From: Streptomyces noursei ATCC 11455
GTDB taxonomy: Bacteria > Actinomycetota > Actinomycetes > Streptomycetales > Streptomycetaceae
Assembly (NCBI RefSeq): GCF_001704275.1
Contig: NZ_CP011533.1
Span: 3,782,001-3,846,000, forward strand
Direction: 5' to 3'
DNA length: 64,000 nt
Made by a program: the position numbers and the translations under genes. Below are positions 16,110 to 24,798 of this stretch, piece by piece. Below the pieces are notes generated by a model. The model saw nothing but the letters and a program-made list of their open reading frames with translations, was not told the origin of the DNA and made no database searches. The stretch's first letter is position 1. Each line of letters begins with the position of its first letter.

Positions 16110-16655
16110 TCAGCTCTTGAGCGCCTGCTCGGCGGCGCCGAGTGCGAGGTGCCACGGATAGGCGCCGGGCCGCCCCTCGCCAGGCTTGTTCGGTACGAAC
16201 CCTCCAGAGCCGTAGAGCACTTGCACGCCCATGGCGCGGAGAGTGTCGACGCTGCGCCCGAACTGGGTGTGCTCGACGAAGGCGGCATTGACGCACGGCA
16301 TTGTCACCAAGGGGATCTTCTTGCCGATGGCCTCGGCGACGAACCCCACAATGAATTTTTCAGTGATCCCGAGGGCCCACTGATTGATCGTGTTGAACGT
16401 GGCCGGCGCCACCACGGCAACGTCTGCCGGAGGCCACACGTCCGGCTCGGTGGGGAGCTTGTACTGACTGCGGACGGGGTGGCCCGTGAGCTTCTCCAGG
16501 GCGGGCAGCTCATCGGCGAGCCACCGTGCAGCTGTGGGCGTCAGCCCGAGGCATACGTCCCAGCCTTGTCGCTTCGCCCGCTCCACGACGTCGGCGACAT
16601 GGAGCACGGGCGGGGCAGCGCTGCCCAGCAGGTAGAGAACTCGTTGCGTGGCCAC
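16110..16655 (-). CDS. flavoprotein of the phosphopantothenoylcysteine decarboxylase (HFCD) family
   Basis: 181 residues from GTG 16655. RVLYLLGSAAP opens a Rossmann-like FMN fold; ADVAVVAPATFNTINQWALGI is the FMN-binding PATANT-like segment and PLVTMPCVNAAF the substrate-clamp region of the HFCD superfamily (CoaC/Dfp, EpiD-type peptide decarboxylases). The Met-Pro-x-Met-N motif of true CoaC is replaced by MPCVNAAF, and the usual catalytic His is not obvious, so the substrate is unknown and CoA synthesis is unlikely. It is divergent from an XRE/TPR regulator 131 bases away. Such pairs occur repeatedly in Streptomyces (recall), which suggests a functional couple. Confidence 0.8.
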   Translation of the reverse strand: MATQRVLYLLGSAAPPVLHVADVVERAKRQGWDVCLGLTPTAARWLADELPALEKLTGHPVRSQYKLPTEPDVWPPADVAVVAPATFNTINQWALGITEKFIVGFVAEAIGKKIPLVTMPCVNAAFVEHTQFGRSVDTLRAMGVQVLYGSGGFVPNKPGEGRPGAYPWHLALGAAEQALKS

Positions 16656-16786
16656 GGTGGCAGTCCACAGCCTGTGGGCCCGGCAGTGCAAGCGCGGTTT
16701 GCGTCGGGGCAGCCGCCTGATTGTTCGTCTCGCTCGTTGTGGGAGGGGTAGCGTTCTAGACAGCACGCCACGGATTGGAGCCCTGC

Positions 16787-17972
16787 ATGCCCTTCTCCGG
16801 CGACGAACACACGGGAACCCGCATCGCGTCTCAGCGCAAGCGCGCCGGCTTCACGCAACGCGGGCTCACAGCGAAGATCCCGTTCTCGTACAGCCTGCTG
16901 ATTCAGGTGGAGACAGGGGCACAAGCCGGCGAGCCCTGACCTGGTGGCTGCGATCGCGAAGGTGCTGTGCGTCGACGTCACAGCGCTGACCGGTCAGCCT
17001 TACGTCTCCGAGCTGCAACAAGATCGGCTGGCCGAGTTGATCAGGCCGATCCGGGAAGCGCTCGACCTCTACGACCTTGGGGCCGATCCGTCCATCAGCC
17101 CTCGGGCGACTGCTCAACTGGTCGCTGATGCCGAGACTCTGTGCCATCAAGTGCGTGCGACGAAGCTGCATGACGCGGCGCGCGGCCTTCCGGGTGTGAT
17201 CGCGGAGATCACCACGGCGGCGCACCGTGCTCCGTCGTCGGAGCTGTGGGCGGCCTTGGCCAGCACCTACCGCACCGCCCATGACGTCTCTGTGAAGCTG
17301 GGCTACTTCGACCTCTCGACGGTGGCACTCGACCGTATGGCCTGGGCGGCACACCGCGCGTCTGATCCGCTCTTGGGCGCCGTGCGCCAGTACATGAGGG
17401 CCTTGGTCTACTTCCGCGAAGGCGAGTACACCATCGGGCAACGGCTGATCGGCTCCGGTCACGGCCTGACGGAACAGACACCTGACTCGCGTGAGCGCTC
17501 TGCCGTTGCCGGTCAACTGCACTTGGGCGCAAGCGTCATCGCTGCGCGTGCGGAGGATGCGGACCTGGTGCACGCCCACCTCGACAGGGCACGGTCGTAC
17601 GCGGAGCAGGTCGGTGAGGCGGTGGACGTCCACTGGCTCTCGTTCGGGCCGACGAATGTCACGGCCCATGCCGTGTCCGCGAACGTCGAGCTTCGGGATT
17701 ACGGGGAAGCTCTGCGGCACGCTGCCGACATGCGCATTCCTGCTGACTGGGCCGTGTCCCGTGCTTCTCACTTCTACGTGGACATCGCACGGGCGCAGAT
17801 GGAGGCCGGGCGTTCGGAGACGGCGTTGAAGTCGCTCCTTACTGCACGGCAGTTGGCGCCGCAGCAGACCCGGTATCACCCTGGGGCGCGCGAGGCCATC
17901 AGGGGCCTTGTCCAACAGCGTCGCCGGACCCCGGACACCCTCGATCACCTCGCAGCCTGGGTGGGTCTGTAG
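16787..17972 (+). pseudogene. XRE-family regulator with TPR-like C terminus, frameshifted
   Basis: ATG 16787, with GGAG at 16777-16780, starts a helix-turn-helix: GTRIASQRKRAGFTQRGL ... PFSYSLLIQVETG. At the GGGG run 16916-16919 the frame breaks and stops at 16948-16950. Removing one G gives ETG-HKPASPDLVAAIAKVLCVDVTALTGQPYV and continues to the stop at 17972. The VExGHKPASP motif is the normal end of this HTH in the Streptomyces family. The C-terminal 330 residues are a helical TPR-like sensor (TYRTAHDVSVKLGYFDLSTVALDRMAW; ARAQMEAGRSETALKSLL). The gene is therefore either truly disrupted or carries a sequencing error. If real, the cell makes at most a headless sensor from GTG 16944. Confidence 0.85.
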
Positions 17973-17986
17973 ATCTTTCACCGCTC

Positions 17987-18024
17987 AGCCCCCGGCTTTC
18001 ACCCAAGTGTGAAAGTTGGGGGCT
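17987..18024 (+). terminator. terminator of the XRE gene
   Basis: AGCCCCC (17987-17993) and CTTTCAC (17996-18002) pair with GTGAAAG (18009-18015) and GGGGGCT (18018-18024) around loop CCAAGT. It begins 15 bases after the stop codon. Confidence 0.75.
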
Positions 18025-18161
18025 TCTGCTGTCGCCAGCATGGAAGCTCAACCGATCTGAAGACGGCGGTAGCCGGGGGCAGGCGATGTGCGATGGCGAG
18101 TATGACGGCACTGCGGGTGCGAAAACAGCAGTTGAGCCGACCGCGGGAAGGGATTGTTCAG

Positions 18162-18644
18162 ATGTGCGGCGATAACGGGAAGTTCGACGTAGAAGAGGCT
18201 CTTTGGGTCCGTGGGGTGGACTATGTGACCGGCTGGCGTGAGGCGGCGCGGGCGGGGGCAGAGCTGGGCGACGCGTTGACGGCGGCTGGTGCGGAGATGG
18301 CGGGAGCGAAGCTCCGGGCGGTCTCTGCCGCAGACGGTTCCGGTGTGGTGCGCCTGGAGGTGTCGACGGCGACGGCGCGTGAGGTGGCCATGCTGGCGCG
18401 CGTGGCGGCGGCGAAGTGGCGCAAGGGGGGGGACGGGCGGCCGGCATCGGGGCGCGCGGTACCTGGGTGGCGCGCTGTGGGCACGCGGGTGGACTCCGAG
18501 AGTTGGGCCGGCGTCCTGCCCGGATGGGGGGCAGGGCCGGCTGCGGCTGCGGCTGCGCGGCGATCGGTCTCGCTCCTGGAGGTCTGCTCGTCCTCCAGTG
18601 ACCCGATCACCGCCTGGCCGGAGCCGCGTTTCCTGGACCGCTGA
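18162..18644 (+). CDS. small orphan protein of unknown function, possibly frame-disturbed at its 3' end
   Basis: ATG 18162 has a GGAAGGGA ribosome site nearby. The first 95 residues look like a real small protein ([51 protein letters not shown]): acidic, helical, with strong coding bias. From the G7 run at about 18424-18430 onward the translation changes to low-complexity, Trp/Pro/Ser-rich text that does not look folded. The natural protein may end near there and the remaining 60-odd residues may be read-through after an indel. No family recognised. It sits between the XRE gene and the glycosyltransferase gene. Confidence 0.55.
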   Translation: MCGDNGKFDVEEALWVRGVDYVTGWREAARAGAELGDALTAAGAEMAGAKLRAVSAADGSGVVRLEVSTATAREVAMLARVAAAKWRKGGDGRPASGRAVPGWRAVGTRVDSESWAGVLPGWGAGPAAAAAARRSVSLLEVCSSSSDPITAWPEPRFLDR

Positions 18645-18681
18645 GCGTCTGCTGCCGCCGCCGGATCCGGAAAGTAGTCGG

Positions 18682-18707
18682 ACGAGACGGTTCGTCTTGT
18701 TTAGTGT
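18682..18707 (+). promoter_or_regulatory. operator-like palindrome and leaderless promoter of the macrolide glycosyltransferase
   Basis: AGACG-GTT-CGTCT (18685-18697) extends to 8-base arms with one mismatch (18682-18700), a TetR-type shape. TAGTGT (18702-18707) follows and ends 7 bases before ATG 18715, the spacing of a leaderless transcript. No ribosome site is present. Confidence 0.5.
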
Positions 18708-18714
18708 GATGGAC

Positions 18715-19932
18715 ATGGCGAACCGAACGCACGGTGGGCGTGCCCATATCGCCATGTTCTCCATTGCCGCCTACGGGCATGTGAACCCGAGCCTCGAAGT
18801 GATCCGGGAGCTCGTCGCGCGGGGGCACCGCGTGACGTACGCGATTCCTCCCCGCTTAGCGGAGGTGATCGCCGAGACCGGAGCCGAGCCGGTCCCGTAC
18901 CGCACGACGCTGCCGTCACCCGACAGCGACCCGTCGGCATGGGGGACCACCCTGCTCGACAACGTCGAGCCGTTCCTGGACGACGCGATGCAGGCGTTGC
19001 CGCAGCTCATCGAGGCATACCAGGGGGACGAACCGGACCTGGTGCTGCATGACATCACCTCGTATCCGGCGCGCGTCCTCGCGCACCGCTGGGGCGTGCC
19101 CGCGATCTCCCTCTCGCCGAACCTCGTCGCGTGGGAGGGGTACGAGGAGGAGGTCGCCGAGCCGATGTGGGCCGAAGCCAAGGCGACCGAGCGCGGCAGG
19201 GCGTACTACGAGAAGTTCACCGACTGGCTTGCGGAGAACGGGATCACGCAGCACCCCGACCGGTTCGTCGGCCGCCCCGGACGGTCGATCGTGCTCATCC
19301 CCAAGGCGCTGCAGCCGCACGCCGACCGGGTCGACGAACGCGTCCACTCCTTCGTCGGCGCCTGCCAGAGCGGCGACCGCACGGCGCAGGGTGGATGGGA
19401 ACGGCCCGCGGGCGCCGAGCGGGTGCTGCTCGTCTCGCTCGGCTCGTCCATCACCAAACAGCCCGGTTTCTACCGCGAGCGCGTCAAGGCGTTCGGCGGC
19501 CTGCCGGGCTGGCACGTCGTACTCCAGGTGGGCAGGCACGTCACCGCCGACGAGCTCGGGGAGACCCCCGGGAACGTCGAAGTGCACCAATGGGTGCCGC
19601 AGTTGGCGATCCTGAAGCAGGCCGATGCCTTCATCACGCACGCCGGCGCAGGAGCCAGCCAGGAGGGCCTGGCCACCGCCACGCCCATGGTGGCCGTCCC
19701 GCAGGCCGTCGACCAGTTCGGCAATGCGGACGTGCTCCAGGGGCTCGGTATGGCCCGCCACGTGCCGATGGACCAGGCGGACGCCGGCACGCTCCGTGCG
19801 GCGGTGCTCGCGCTCGTCGCCGACCCGGAGGTGGGACGCCGCCTCGCGGCCATCCAGCGGGAGATGGCCACCGAGGGCGGCACCCGGCGGGCGGCCGACC
19901 TCATCGAGGCCGAACTGACCGCCGAGTGCTGA
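18715..19932 (+). CDS. OleD/MgtA-type macrolide glycosyltransferase (GT1)
   Basis: 405 residues. These UDP-sugar-dependent cytosolic enzymes glycosylate macrolides and many phenols, inactivating them; OleD, OleI and MgtA are the named relatives. The catalytic-base His22 is in [13 protein letters not shown], its Asp partner in [13 protein letters not shown], and the donor-binding C-terminal motif reads [29 protein letters not shown] ... [10 protein letters not shown]. Start ATG 18715 is taken as leaderless; ATG 18709 in the same frame would add two residues. It stands alone in the accessory islet, so it is probably a resistance gene rather than part of a cluster. The polyketide/deoxysugar remnants at 1-603 make a link tempting but unproven. 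Confidence 0.9.
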   Translation: MANRTHGGRAHIAMFSIAAYGHVNPSLEVIRELVARGHRVTYAIPPRLAEVIAETGAEPVPYRTTLPSPDSDPSAWGTTLLDNVEPFLDDAMQALPQLIEAYQGDEPDLVLHDITSYPARVLAHRWGVPAISLSPNLVAWEGYEEEVAEPMWAEAKATERGRAYYEKFTDWLAENGITQHPDRFVGRPGRSIVLIPKALQPHADRVDERVHSFVGACQSGDRTAQGGWERPAGAERVLLVSLGSSITKQPGFYRERVKAFGGLPGWHVVLQVGRHVTADELGETPGNVEVHQWVPQLAILKQADAFITHAGAGASQEGLATATPMVAVPQAVDQFGNADVLQGLGMARHVPMDQADAGTLRAAVLALVADPEVGRRLAAIQREMATEGGTRRAADLIEAELTAEC

Positions 19933-19942
19933 GCGTTGAATG

Positions 19943-19961
19943 CTCGGCGTTGAATGCCGAG
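19943..19961. terminator. small hairpin after the glycosyltransferase gene
   Basis: CTCGGC-GTTGAAT-GCCGAG, 10 bases after the stop, embedded in a short GCGTTGAATGC direct repeat (19932-19956). Lies between convergent genes. Modest stem. Confidence 0.4.
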
Positions 19962-19986
19962 GGCTGAGCAAGGGGAGCAGCGGTGG

Positions 19987-20979
19987 CTATTGGTCTGTGG
20001 CGCGCGTGAAGCCGAGACCGGTCGCCCGGTAGTCGTCAACCTGCTCCATCATGTAGATCCCGCCGCTGTCGCCGGAGTAGCGGTAGACCAGTGAACGCTG
20101 CAAAATCCGCAGGATGGACCGCTCGTCCTGCATGTTCTGCGCCGCGCAGGTGCGGTGGGTGGTGAGTCGGGCGGCTCGGAAGAAGACGTCGGAGCCGTTG
20201 AAGACGGCTTCTGCCGTGAAGTCGTTGCAGCCGAGCTTTCCGGTGACGGTGCCGTCGCGATGGAACGTGAAGGAAGTGTCCTTGGTGGACTTCACCGTGT
20301 CGGAGCTGTCGCCGACCATCCACTGGCGCAGTCGGAACGCGGTGTCGAAGATGCTCGGGGACCTGACGACGGTGAGGGTGGCCACGTCACCGTGTTCGTT
20401 GCGCAGTTGCGGCAACGTGCGGGGCGGCGGCCCTCCGACTTCCTGCTGCAGTTTCTTCTCGGTGAGCCTCAGCGGGCCCCGGTGGAAGAACTTCCTGACC
20501 TGCGCCTCGGAGTCCGTCAGCTCCCGGCCCGCATCGTCCTTCTCCCGACTCGGCGGTTTCGGGCACACGGTCGTCTCGTCGGTCGGAGCGGGCGTCGCCG
20601 AAGGAGGGGGCAGCGGCGGAAGGTCTTCTCCCAAGGTCAGCGTGGTCGCCGTCAGGTCGGCTTTCATACGGAACGGCGTGCAGCCGTAGTCCCCCGCAAT
20701 TGTCCCGTCGTCACGGAACTCCACCCAGGGGCGGGTGGCGTCGGGCAAATGCACCTCTTTCCCGTCCACCGTGAGGTTGAATTCGAAGAAGGTCCAGATC
20801 CCGTCGAACAGCCTGCCGCCGAGACCTCCCGGCCCCTTCTTCGTGGGGGAGGCGGAAGCCGTGGCGCCTCCGTTCCGACCGCCCGTGTCGCCCGCGGCCG
20901 CCCCGCAGGCCGAGAGCCCGCCACAGGCCACCGCCACACCGGCCACAACCCCCGCAACGCGTCTTGGAGAGATCCACAT
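19987..20979 (-). CDS. META-domain (HslJ-like) secreted lipoprotein
   Basis: 330 residues from ATG 20979 (a GTG at 20991 is also possible). A Sec signal peptide ends in a lipobox (GGLSAC, Cys about residue 25), so the protein should be lipid-anchored outside the membrane. Two META-like repeats follow: WVEFRDDGTIAGDYGCTPFRM and FTFHRDGTVTGKLGCNDFTAEAVFNG, each with the G-T-x-x-G-x-x-G-C-N/T pattern. The segment between them has Pro-rich linkers. META proteins are envelope proteins of uncertain role, linked to heat and novobiocin resistance in HslJ. Convergent with the glycosyltransferase gene, alone in its transcription unit. Confidence 0.85.
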   Translation of the reverse strand: MWISPRRVAGVVAGVAVACGGLSACGAAAGDTGGRNGGATASASPTKKGPGGLGGRLFDGIWTFFEFNLTVDGKEVHLPDATRPWVEFRDDGTIAGDYGCTPFRMKADLTATTLTLGEDLPPLPPPSATPAPTDETTVCPKPPSREKDDAGRELTDSEAQVRKFFHRGPLRLTEKKLQQEVGGPPPRTLPQLRNEHGDVATLTVVRSPSIFDTAFRLRQWMVGDSSDTVKSTKDTSFTFHRDGTVTGKLGCNDFTAEAVFNGSDVFFRAARLTTHRTCAAQNMQDERSILRILQRSLVYRYSGDSGGIYMMEQVDDYRATGLGFTRATDQ

Positions 20980-21000
20980 GCCTACCCACACGCCCCAGAT

Positions 21001-21014
21001 GGAACTTCAGTTCC
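21001..21014. promoter_or_regulatory. palindrome upstream of the META lipoprotein gene
   Basis: GGAACT-TC-AGTTCC, perfect 6-base arms, followed by a partial repeat of GTTCCAG. It lies 22 bases before the lipoprotein start on the minus strand and could be an operator. Confidence 0.35.
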
Positions 21015-21091
21015 AGAGTTCCAGCGCGGGTGGTCGTCTTTGAGGGGATCAGGGCCGGGCTTCGGCGGGGCCAAATCGCGGGACCGGCAGG

Positions 21092-22450
21092 TCAGTTGCC
21101 GTCCGAGTGTCGGGGGCGGGCGAGGTGGGCGCGGTCGGCGGCGGCGGTGCCCTGGTCCCAGCCGGCGGCGTCGCGGATGCCGCGCAGGCGGACCGGGGCG
21201 GTGTCGGGGAAGAGCGTGCCGGTGGTCTCCTCGACGGCGAGTTCGCGGGCGGCGAGGACCGGGAGGAGCCGGTCCGAGGCGGCGGGTTCGGCGGAGGCCG
21301 CGGCCGTGGCGGCGGCGGTGGCCGCGGAGAGGCGGGTGCGGATGCGGTCCGCGTACGCCACGAGGAAGGTCTGGCGGAAGTCGCGGGTGCGGCGGGAGCG
21401 GCCGCGGGCGTGGTGCTCGTCGGCCGCGCGGTGCATCGCGGCGGTGGCCTGGAGGAGCAGCGAGGTGTAGAGGAGTTCGGTCGCCTCCAGATCGGGCGGG
21501 AAGCCGACGGCGGTGGAGAAGCCGAGTTCGGCGGCCCAGACGGCCTGGCAGCGGTTGGCGGCCGCGACGGCGTCGAGGAGCAGCGCCTTGCCCTGTTCGT
21601 AGGGGCCCTCGATGCCGATGCGGATCGCCGAGGGGCCGTCGGCGGGCTGGTTCCCCCCGGGGCCGTGGGTGTGGGCGAGGAGGGCCTCGTCGATGCTGTG
21701 ACGGGCCATCAGTTCCTGGGCCTTGGCGGACAGTGCCTCGGCCTCCTCGGCGAAGGTGGTCGCCTCGGCCTTGGCGAGCAGGCCGCGGATCCGGCCGAGC
21801 ACCCGGGAGGCGGGCGCGCCGCCGGCCCCGCTCCCGCCGGACGGACCGGACGGGGCCGGCAGCGGAGTGATCCGGGGCAGCCGGGCGAGCAGGCGCAGCG
21901 CGGTCAGGACGTCGCAGGCGGTCTCGAAGCGGGTGGCGCGACGGCGGGCCGTCAGGGCGTCCAGATAGGCGGGGTCGGCGCCCCACCAGACGTGGGCGTC
22001 GAGGCGGTCGAGCTGGGCGCGCCAGCGGGGGTCCCGGGCCGGGCCGGACGAGCTCGGGCGGCGGGCCTCCTCGGCGGCGACGGCGTCGACGACCAGGGCC
22101 GCCGCCGCGGCGTCCGGAGCGTCCCGCCGGACGATCCGCTCCAGGTCGGCGGGTTGCCAGCCGCCCGCCCAGCACCGCCGGACGGCGTCCACGGCGGCGG
22201 TGACCACGGCCGCGCTCATCGCCTCCCAGCCGGGCGCCGCGGCAGCCAGCATCGAGGCACCCGCCTCGACGGCGTCCTCGGCGGCCGGGCCGTCCGCGGC
22301 GTAGCGGACGCTGCCGAGGATGGTGCCGAGCAGGTCGGCGGCCTGGCGGGCGGGGTCGCCGCCGGGCCGGGCTCCCGCGCCCGTTCCGCCGTCGCGTCCG
22401 CGGCCCCGCCGATCGCGCTTCCCACCGTCGTTCCTCGCGTGCTCGCTCAC
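21092..22450 (-). CDS. DUF2786 domain protein
   Basis: 452 residues. The central block RVLGRIRGLLAKAEATTFAEEAEALSAKAQELMARHSIDEALL is the DUF2786 signature (about 218-262). The flanks are Ala-rich helices, including LVAYADRIRTRLSAATAAATAAA, and an ADRAHLARPRH tail. DUF2786 proteins are of unknown function and common in Streptomyces; the conserved block precedes a metallopeptidase-like domain in some homologues, which I cannot confirm here. The start ATG 22450 lies near a charged, low-complexity N terminus (GKRDRRGRGRDGG), so the true start could be further in. It lies downstream of the L,D-transpeptidase gene on the same strand but behind a strong terminator. Confidence 0.8.
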   Translation of the reverse strand: MSEHARNDGGKRDRRGRGRDGGTGAGARPGGDPARQAADLLGTILGSVRYAADGPAAEDAVEAGASMLAAAAPGWEAMSAAVVTAAVDAVRRCWAGGWQPADLERIVRRDAPDAAAAALVVDAVAAEEARRPSSSGPARDPRWRAQLDRLDAHVWWGADPAYLDALTARRRATRFETACDVLTALRLLARLPRITPLPAPSGPSGGSGAGGAPASRVLGRIRGLLAKAEATTFAEEAEALSAKAQELMARHSIDEALLAHTHGPGGNQPADGPSAIRIGIEGPYEQGKALLLDAVAAANRCQAVWAAELGFSTAVGFPPDLEATELLYTSLLLQATAAMHRAADEHHARGRSRRTRDFRQTFLVAYADRIRTRLSAATAAATAAASAEPAASDRLLPVLAARELAVEETTGTLFPDTAPVRLRGIRDAAGWDQGTAAADRAHLARPRHSDGN

Positions 22451-22525
22451 CCGGCCACTGTACGGACGGCCACCGGCGCCGCCCGCCCCGGACTCCGGGC
22501 CCGTGCCGCGGGCCCCGTATGCAGC

Positions 22526-22574
22526 GACCGGCGCCCGGCGCCCCGCGTGGTCTGCGGGGTGCCGGGCGCCGGTC
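22526..22574 (-). terminator. terminator of the L,D-transpeptidase gene
   Basis: A 21-bp stem (22526-22546 with 22554-22574, starting GACCGGCGCCCGG) with one G-T pair and a 7-base loop, 63 bases beyond the stop codon. Confidence 0.75.
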
Positions 22575-22636
22575 GTCTCGGTGGTGCGCGCGTCGGGCGG
22601 GTGCGCGGGGCGGGTGTCACCGCCCGCCGTGTCGGG

Positions 22637-23926
22637 TCAGACGGCGCTGCCCGCGAGCCACTGGGACCAGGACATGTTCCATCCGTTGAGCCCGTTGTCC
22701 GGCTTGATGGTCTTGTCCGGGGAGTTGATCACCTTGACGACGTCGCCGAGCTGCGAGTGGGCGAAGAACCACGCGGCGTTGGTGGACGGGTCGTTGCCGC
22801 CCTTGACGTCCTCCAGGCCGATGCAGCCGTGGCTGGTGTTGGCCTTGCCGAAGATGCCCTTGCCCCAGTAGTTGCCGTGGATGAAGGTGCCGGAGCTCGA
22901 CAGCCGCATGGCGTGCGGGACGTCGGGGATGTCGTACTCGCCCTTGCCGTCGTTGTTGGTGAAGCCGACGGTGGAGCCGTCCATCCGGGTCTGCTTGAAC
23001 TTCTCGGAGATGACCATCTGGCCGTTGTAGGTCGGGTGGTCGTCGCTGCCCGAGGAGATCGGGATGGTCTTGACGACCTTGCCGTCGCGGACCACCGTCA
23101 TCAGGTGCGTCTTGGCGTCGACGGTGCTGACCTGGGAGTGGCCGACGGTGAAGCGGACGGTCTTGTTCTGGATGCCCTTCACGCCCGGCGACGCCTCGAC
23201 GCCGTCGAGCGCGAGCTTCATCGTGACCTGGGAGTTCGGCTTCCAGTAGTCCTTGGGCCGGAAGTCCAGCCGCTTGTTGCCGAACCAGTGGCCGACGACC
23301 TGCTGGTTGCTGCTGGACGCGACCGTGATCGCCGACTGGACGGCCTGGCGGTTCTTGACCGGCTTGTCGAAGTTGATCGACACCGGCATGCCGACGCCGA
23401 CCGTCGAGCCGTCTTCGGGGGTGAAGTTCCCGAGGAAGCTGTTGGTCGGGGAGACCGTGGTGAAGGTGGAGTTCTCCACCGCCGTGCGGCCCTGGGCGTC
23501 CACCGCGTGGGCGGTGACCTGGTAGGTCGTCGCGCGGGACAGCGCCTGCTTGGGCTTCCAGGAGGAGCCGTCGGCGGAGAGGGTGCCCTCGACGGTCTTC
23601 CGCTGGGTCTTCTCGTTCTGGTGCGCGACGACCGTGGTCATGGTGACGTCGGTGAGCTTGCCGCCGCTGGCGGTCACCGCCACGGCGCTGAGGCCGGCGT
23701 CCGTCGAACCGTCCCTCGGCGTAATGGTGATCTTCGCCTGCGAGGCGTCCTGGGCGGCCGCCTCGTCGACCTGCTGGGTGCTCTCGTGCCGGGTGCCGTC
23801 CGAGCGTCCGGTGTCCGCACCGCCACCGTGCGCGGTGGCGCTGCCGCCACACGCGGCGACCGTGAGAACGCCCCCGATCAGCGCGGCACTGGCTATGAGG
23901 CCCTTGCGGCGCTTGCGGTCCGTCAT
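22637..23926 (-). CDS. L,D-transpeptidase lipoprotein (YkuD family)
   Basis: 429 residues. A basic N terminus (DRKRRKG), a hydrophobic stretch and a lipobox (LTVAACG) make it an exported lipoprotein. Two immunoglobulin-like domains follow (about 60-180 and 180-285; TPRDGSTDAGLSAVAV, TPEDGSTVGVGMPVSI), then the YkuD catalytic domain with HGNYWGKGIFG and the SHGCIGL active-site motif (Cys near residue 364). The enzyme makes 3-3 crosslinks in peptidoglycan and is the Ldt type insensitive to most penicillins. Start ATG 23926 has GGAGAAG at the right distance; an ATG at 23941 is the alternative. Confidence 0.93.
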   Translation of the reverse strand: MTDRKRRKGLIASAALIGGVLTVAACGGSATAHGGGADTGRSDGTRHESTQQVDEAAAQDASQAKITITPRDGSTDAGLSAVAVTASGGKLTDVTMTTVVAHQNEKTQRKTVEGTLSADGSSWKPKQALSRATTYQVTAHAVDAQGRTAVENSTFTTVSPTNSFLGNFTPEDGSTVGVGMPVSINFDKPVKNRQAVQSAITVASSSNQQVVGHWFGNKRLDFRPKDYWKPNSQVTMKLALDGVEASPGVKGIQNKTVRFTVGHSQVSTVDAKTHLMTVVRDGKVVKTIPISSGSDDHPTYNGQMVISEKFKQTRMDGSTVGFTNNDGKGEYDIPDVPHAMRLSSSGTFIHGNYWGKGIFGKANTSHGCIGLEDVKGGNDPSTNAAWFFAHSQLGDVVKVINSPDKTIKPDNGLNGWNMSWSQWLAGSAV

Positions 23927-24297
23927 CACACGCTTCTCCATTGCTACCGATTTGCGAAAAATCCCCGAGCGGGCCGCCAACCGAACGCAGACATATCTGG
24001 ACGCAGGCATTCCGGCCGACTCCCCATGGAACGCCATATCCCTTTCGTCCACTCCATTCCTGGCGGAATTGTGGGGAAGGACACGTAATGGCGGGCAAAA
24101 CAACCATCACGCGGCGAATGGAGCAGATCACGCATATAGCTGCGAGGTGCTGCATAACGCTTGGCTGCGGCATGGCCGAGAGCGGGCTTGCGCCCCGGCG
24201 CACGACCCGCCTCCGATTCCTCCGATTCACCGCCCCACACCCCCTGCCCCATTCGGCGTCCCGGCCGGGACAACGAGCGGGCGCCCCACACGTCATC
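23927..24297. other. promoter-side gap of the L,D-transpeptidase gene
   Basis: About 370 bases without a recognisable gene. It has several AT-rich patches (for instance near 24090-24100 and 24130-24160) where the L,D-transpeptidase promoter should lie. The minus frame is open to 24103 but is not protein-like upstream of 23941. Confidence 0.4.
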
Positions 24298-24327
24298 GGC
24301 CCCCGCACGGCGTGCCGTGCGGGGGCC
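24298..24327 (-). terminator. 14-bp stem terminator
   Basis: GGCCCCCGCACGGC-GT-GCCGTGCGGGGGCC, perfect arms, 25 bases beyond the stop of the 24352-24690 gene on the minus strand. Confidence 0.8.
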
Positions 24328-24351
24328 TCGGTGGGGGCGGTGGAGCCGGGG

Positions 24352-24690
24352 TCAGCCCTCCCCGTCCGCGTCGTCCGCAAGGTCCCACTCCGCCGCGTCC
24401 CACTCGGCGTCCGGGTCGTAGTCGGTCATCTCCTCACTGCTCCAGGACGCCTGGGCGAGTTCGGTGCCCGGCACCTCGGTGACCAGGTCGAAGGGATCGA
24501 TGAGGTGGGCCAGCGCCTCCGCCGGATCGTCTCTGACCGTCTCCTGCGACTGCCTGCGTTCCTCTTCGGGGAGCGCGGGGTCGGCGGTGATGCGGTCGAA
24601 GGCGGCGCCGGTCAGCTGCGCGGCGTCGGTGACCTCCATGACCAGTTCGACGTGAAGCCGTACAAAGCGTGATGTCTCGCCATTGCTCAT
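24352..24690 (-). CDS. small acidic conserved protein of unknown function
   Basis: 112 residues, very acidic, with a C-terminal run YDPDAEWDAAEWDLADDADGEG. The N-terminal half (ETSRFVRLHVELVMEVTDAAQLTGAAFDRI) has a beta-alpha pattern and looks like a genuine small Streptomyces protein. No family or role recognised. There is no ribosome site before ATG 24690, but TACCCT on the same strand ends 6 bases upstream, which suits a leaderless transcript. A clear terminator follows. Confidence 0.7.
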   Translation of the reverse strand: MSNGETSRFVRLHVELVMEVTDAAQLTGAAFDRITADPALPEEERRQSQETVRDDPAEALAHLIDPFDLVTEVPGTELAQASWSSEEMTDYDPDAEWDAAEWDLADDADGEG

Positions 24691-24798
24691 GAACGGAGGG
24701 TATGCACGTCCGGGTCCCGACTACCGCGCGACCCGCGGCGGTCACTAACATCTGCGGTCAACGGCCAATTCGCCGAACCCACAAGGGGGATAGCTTTC

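Noticed and set aside
21107..24088. 993-codon open frame on the plus strand
   Set aside because: Antisense to the DUF2786 and L,D-transpeptidase genes; no motif and spans two real genes.
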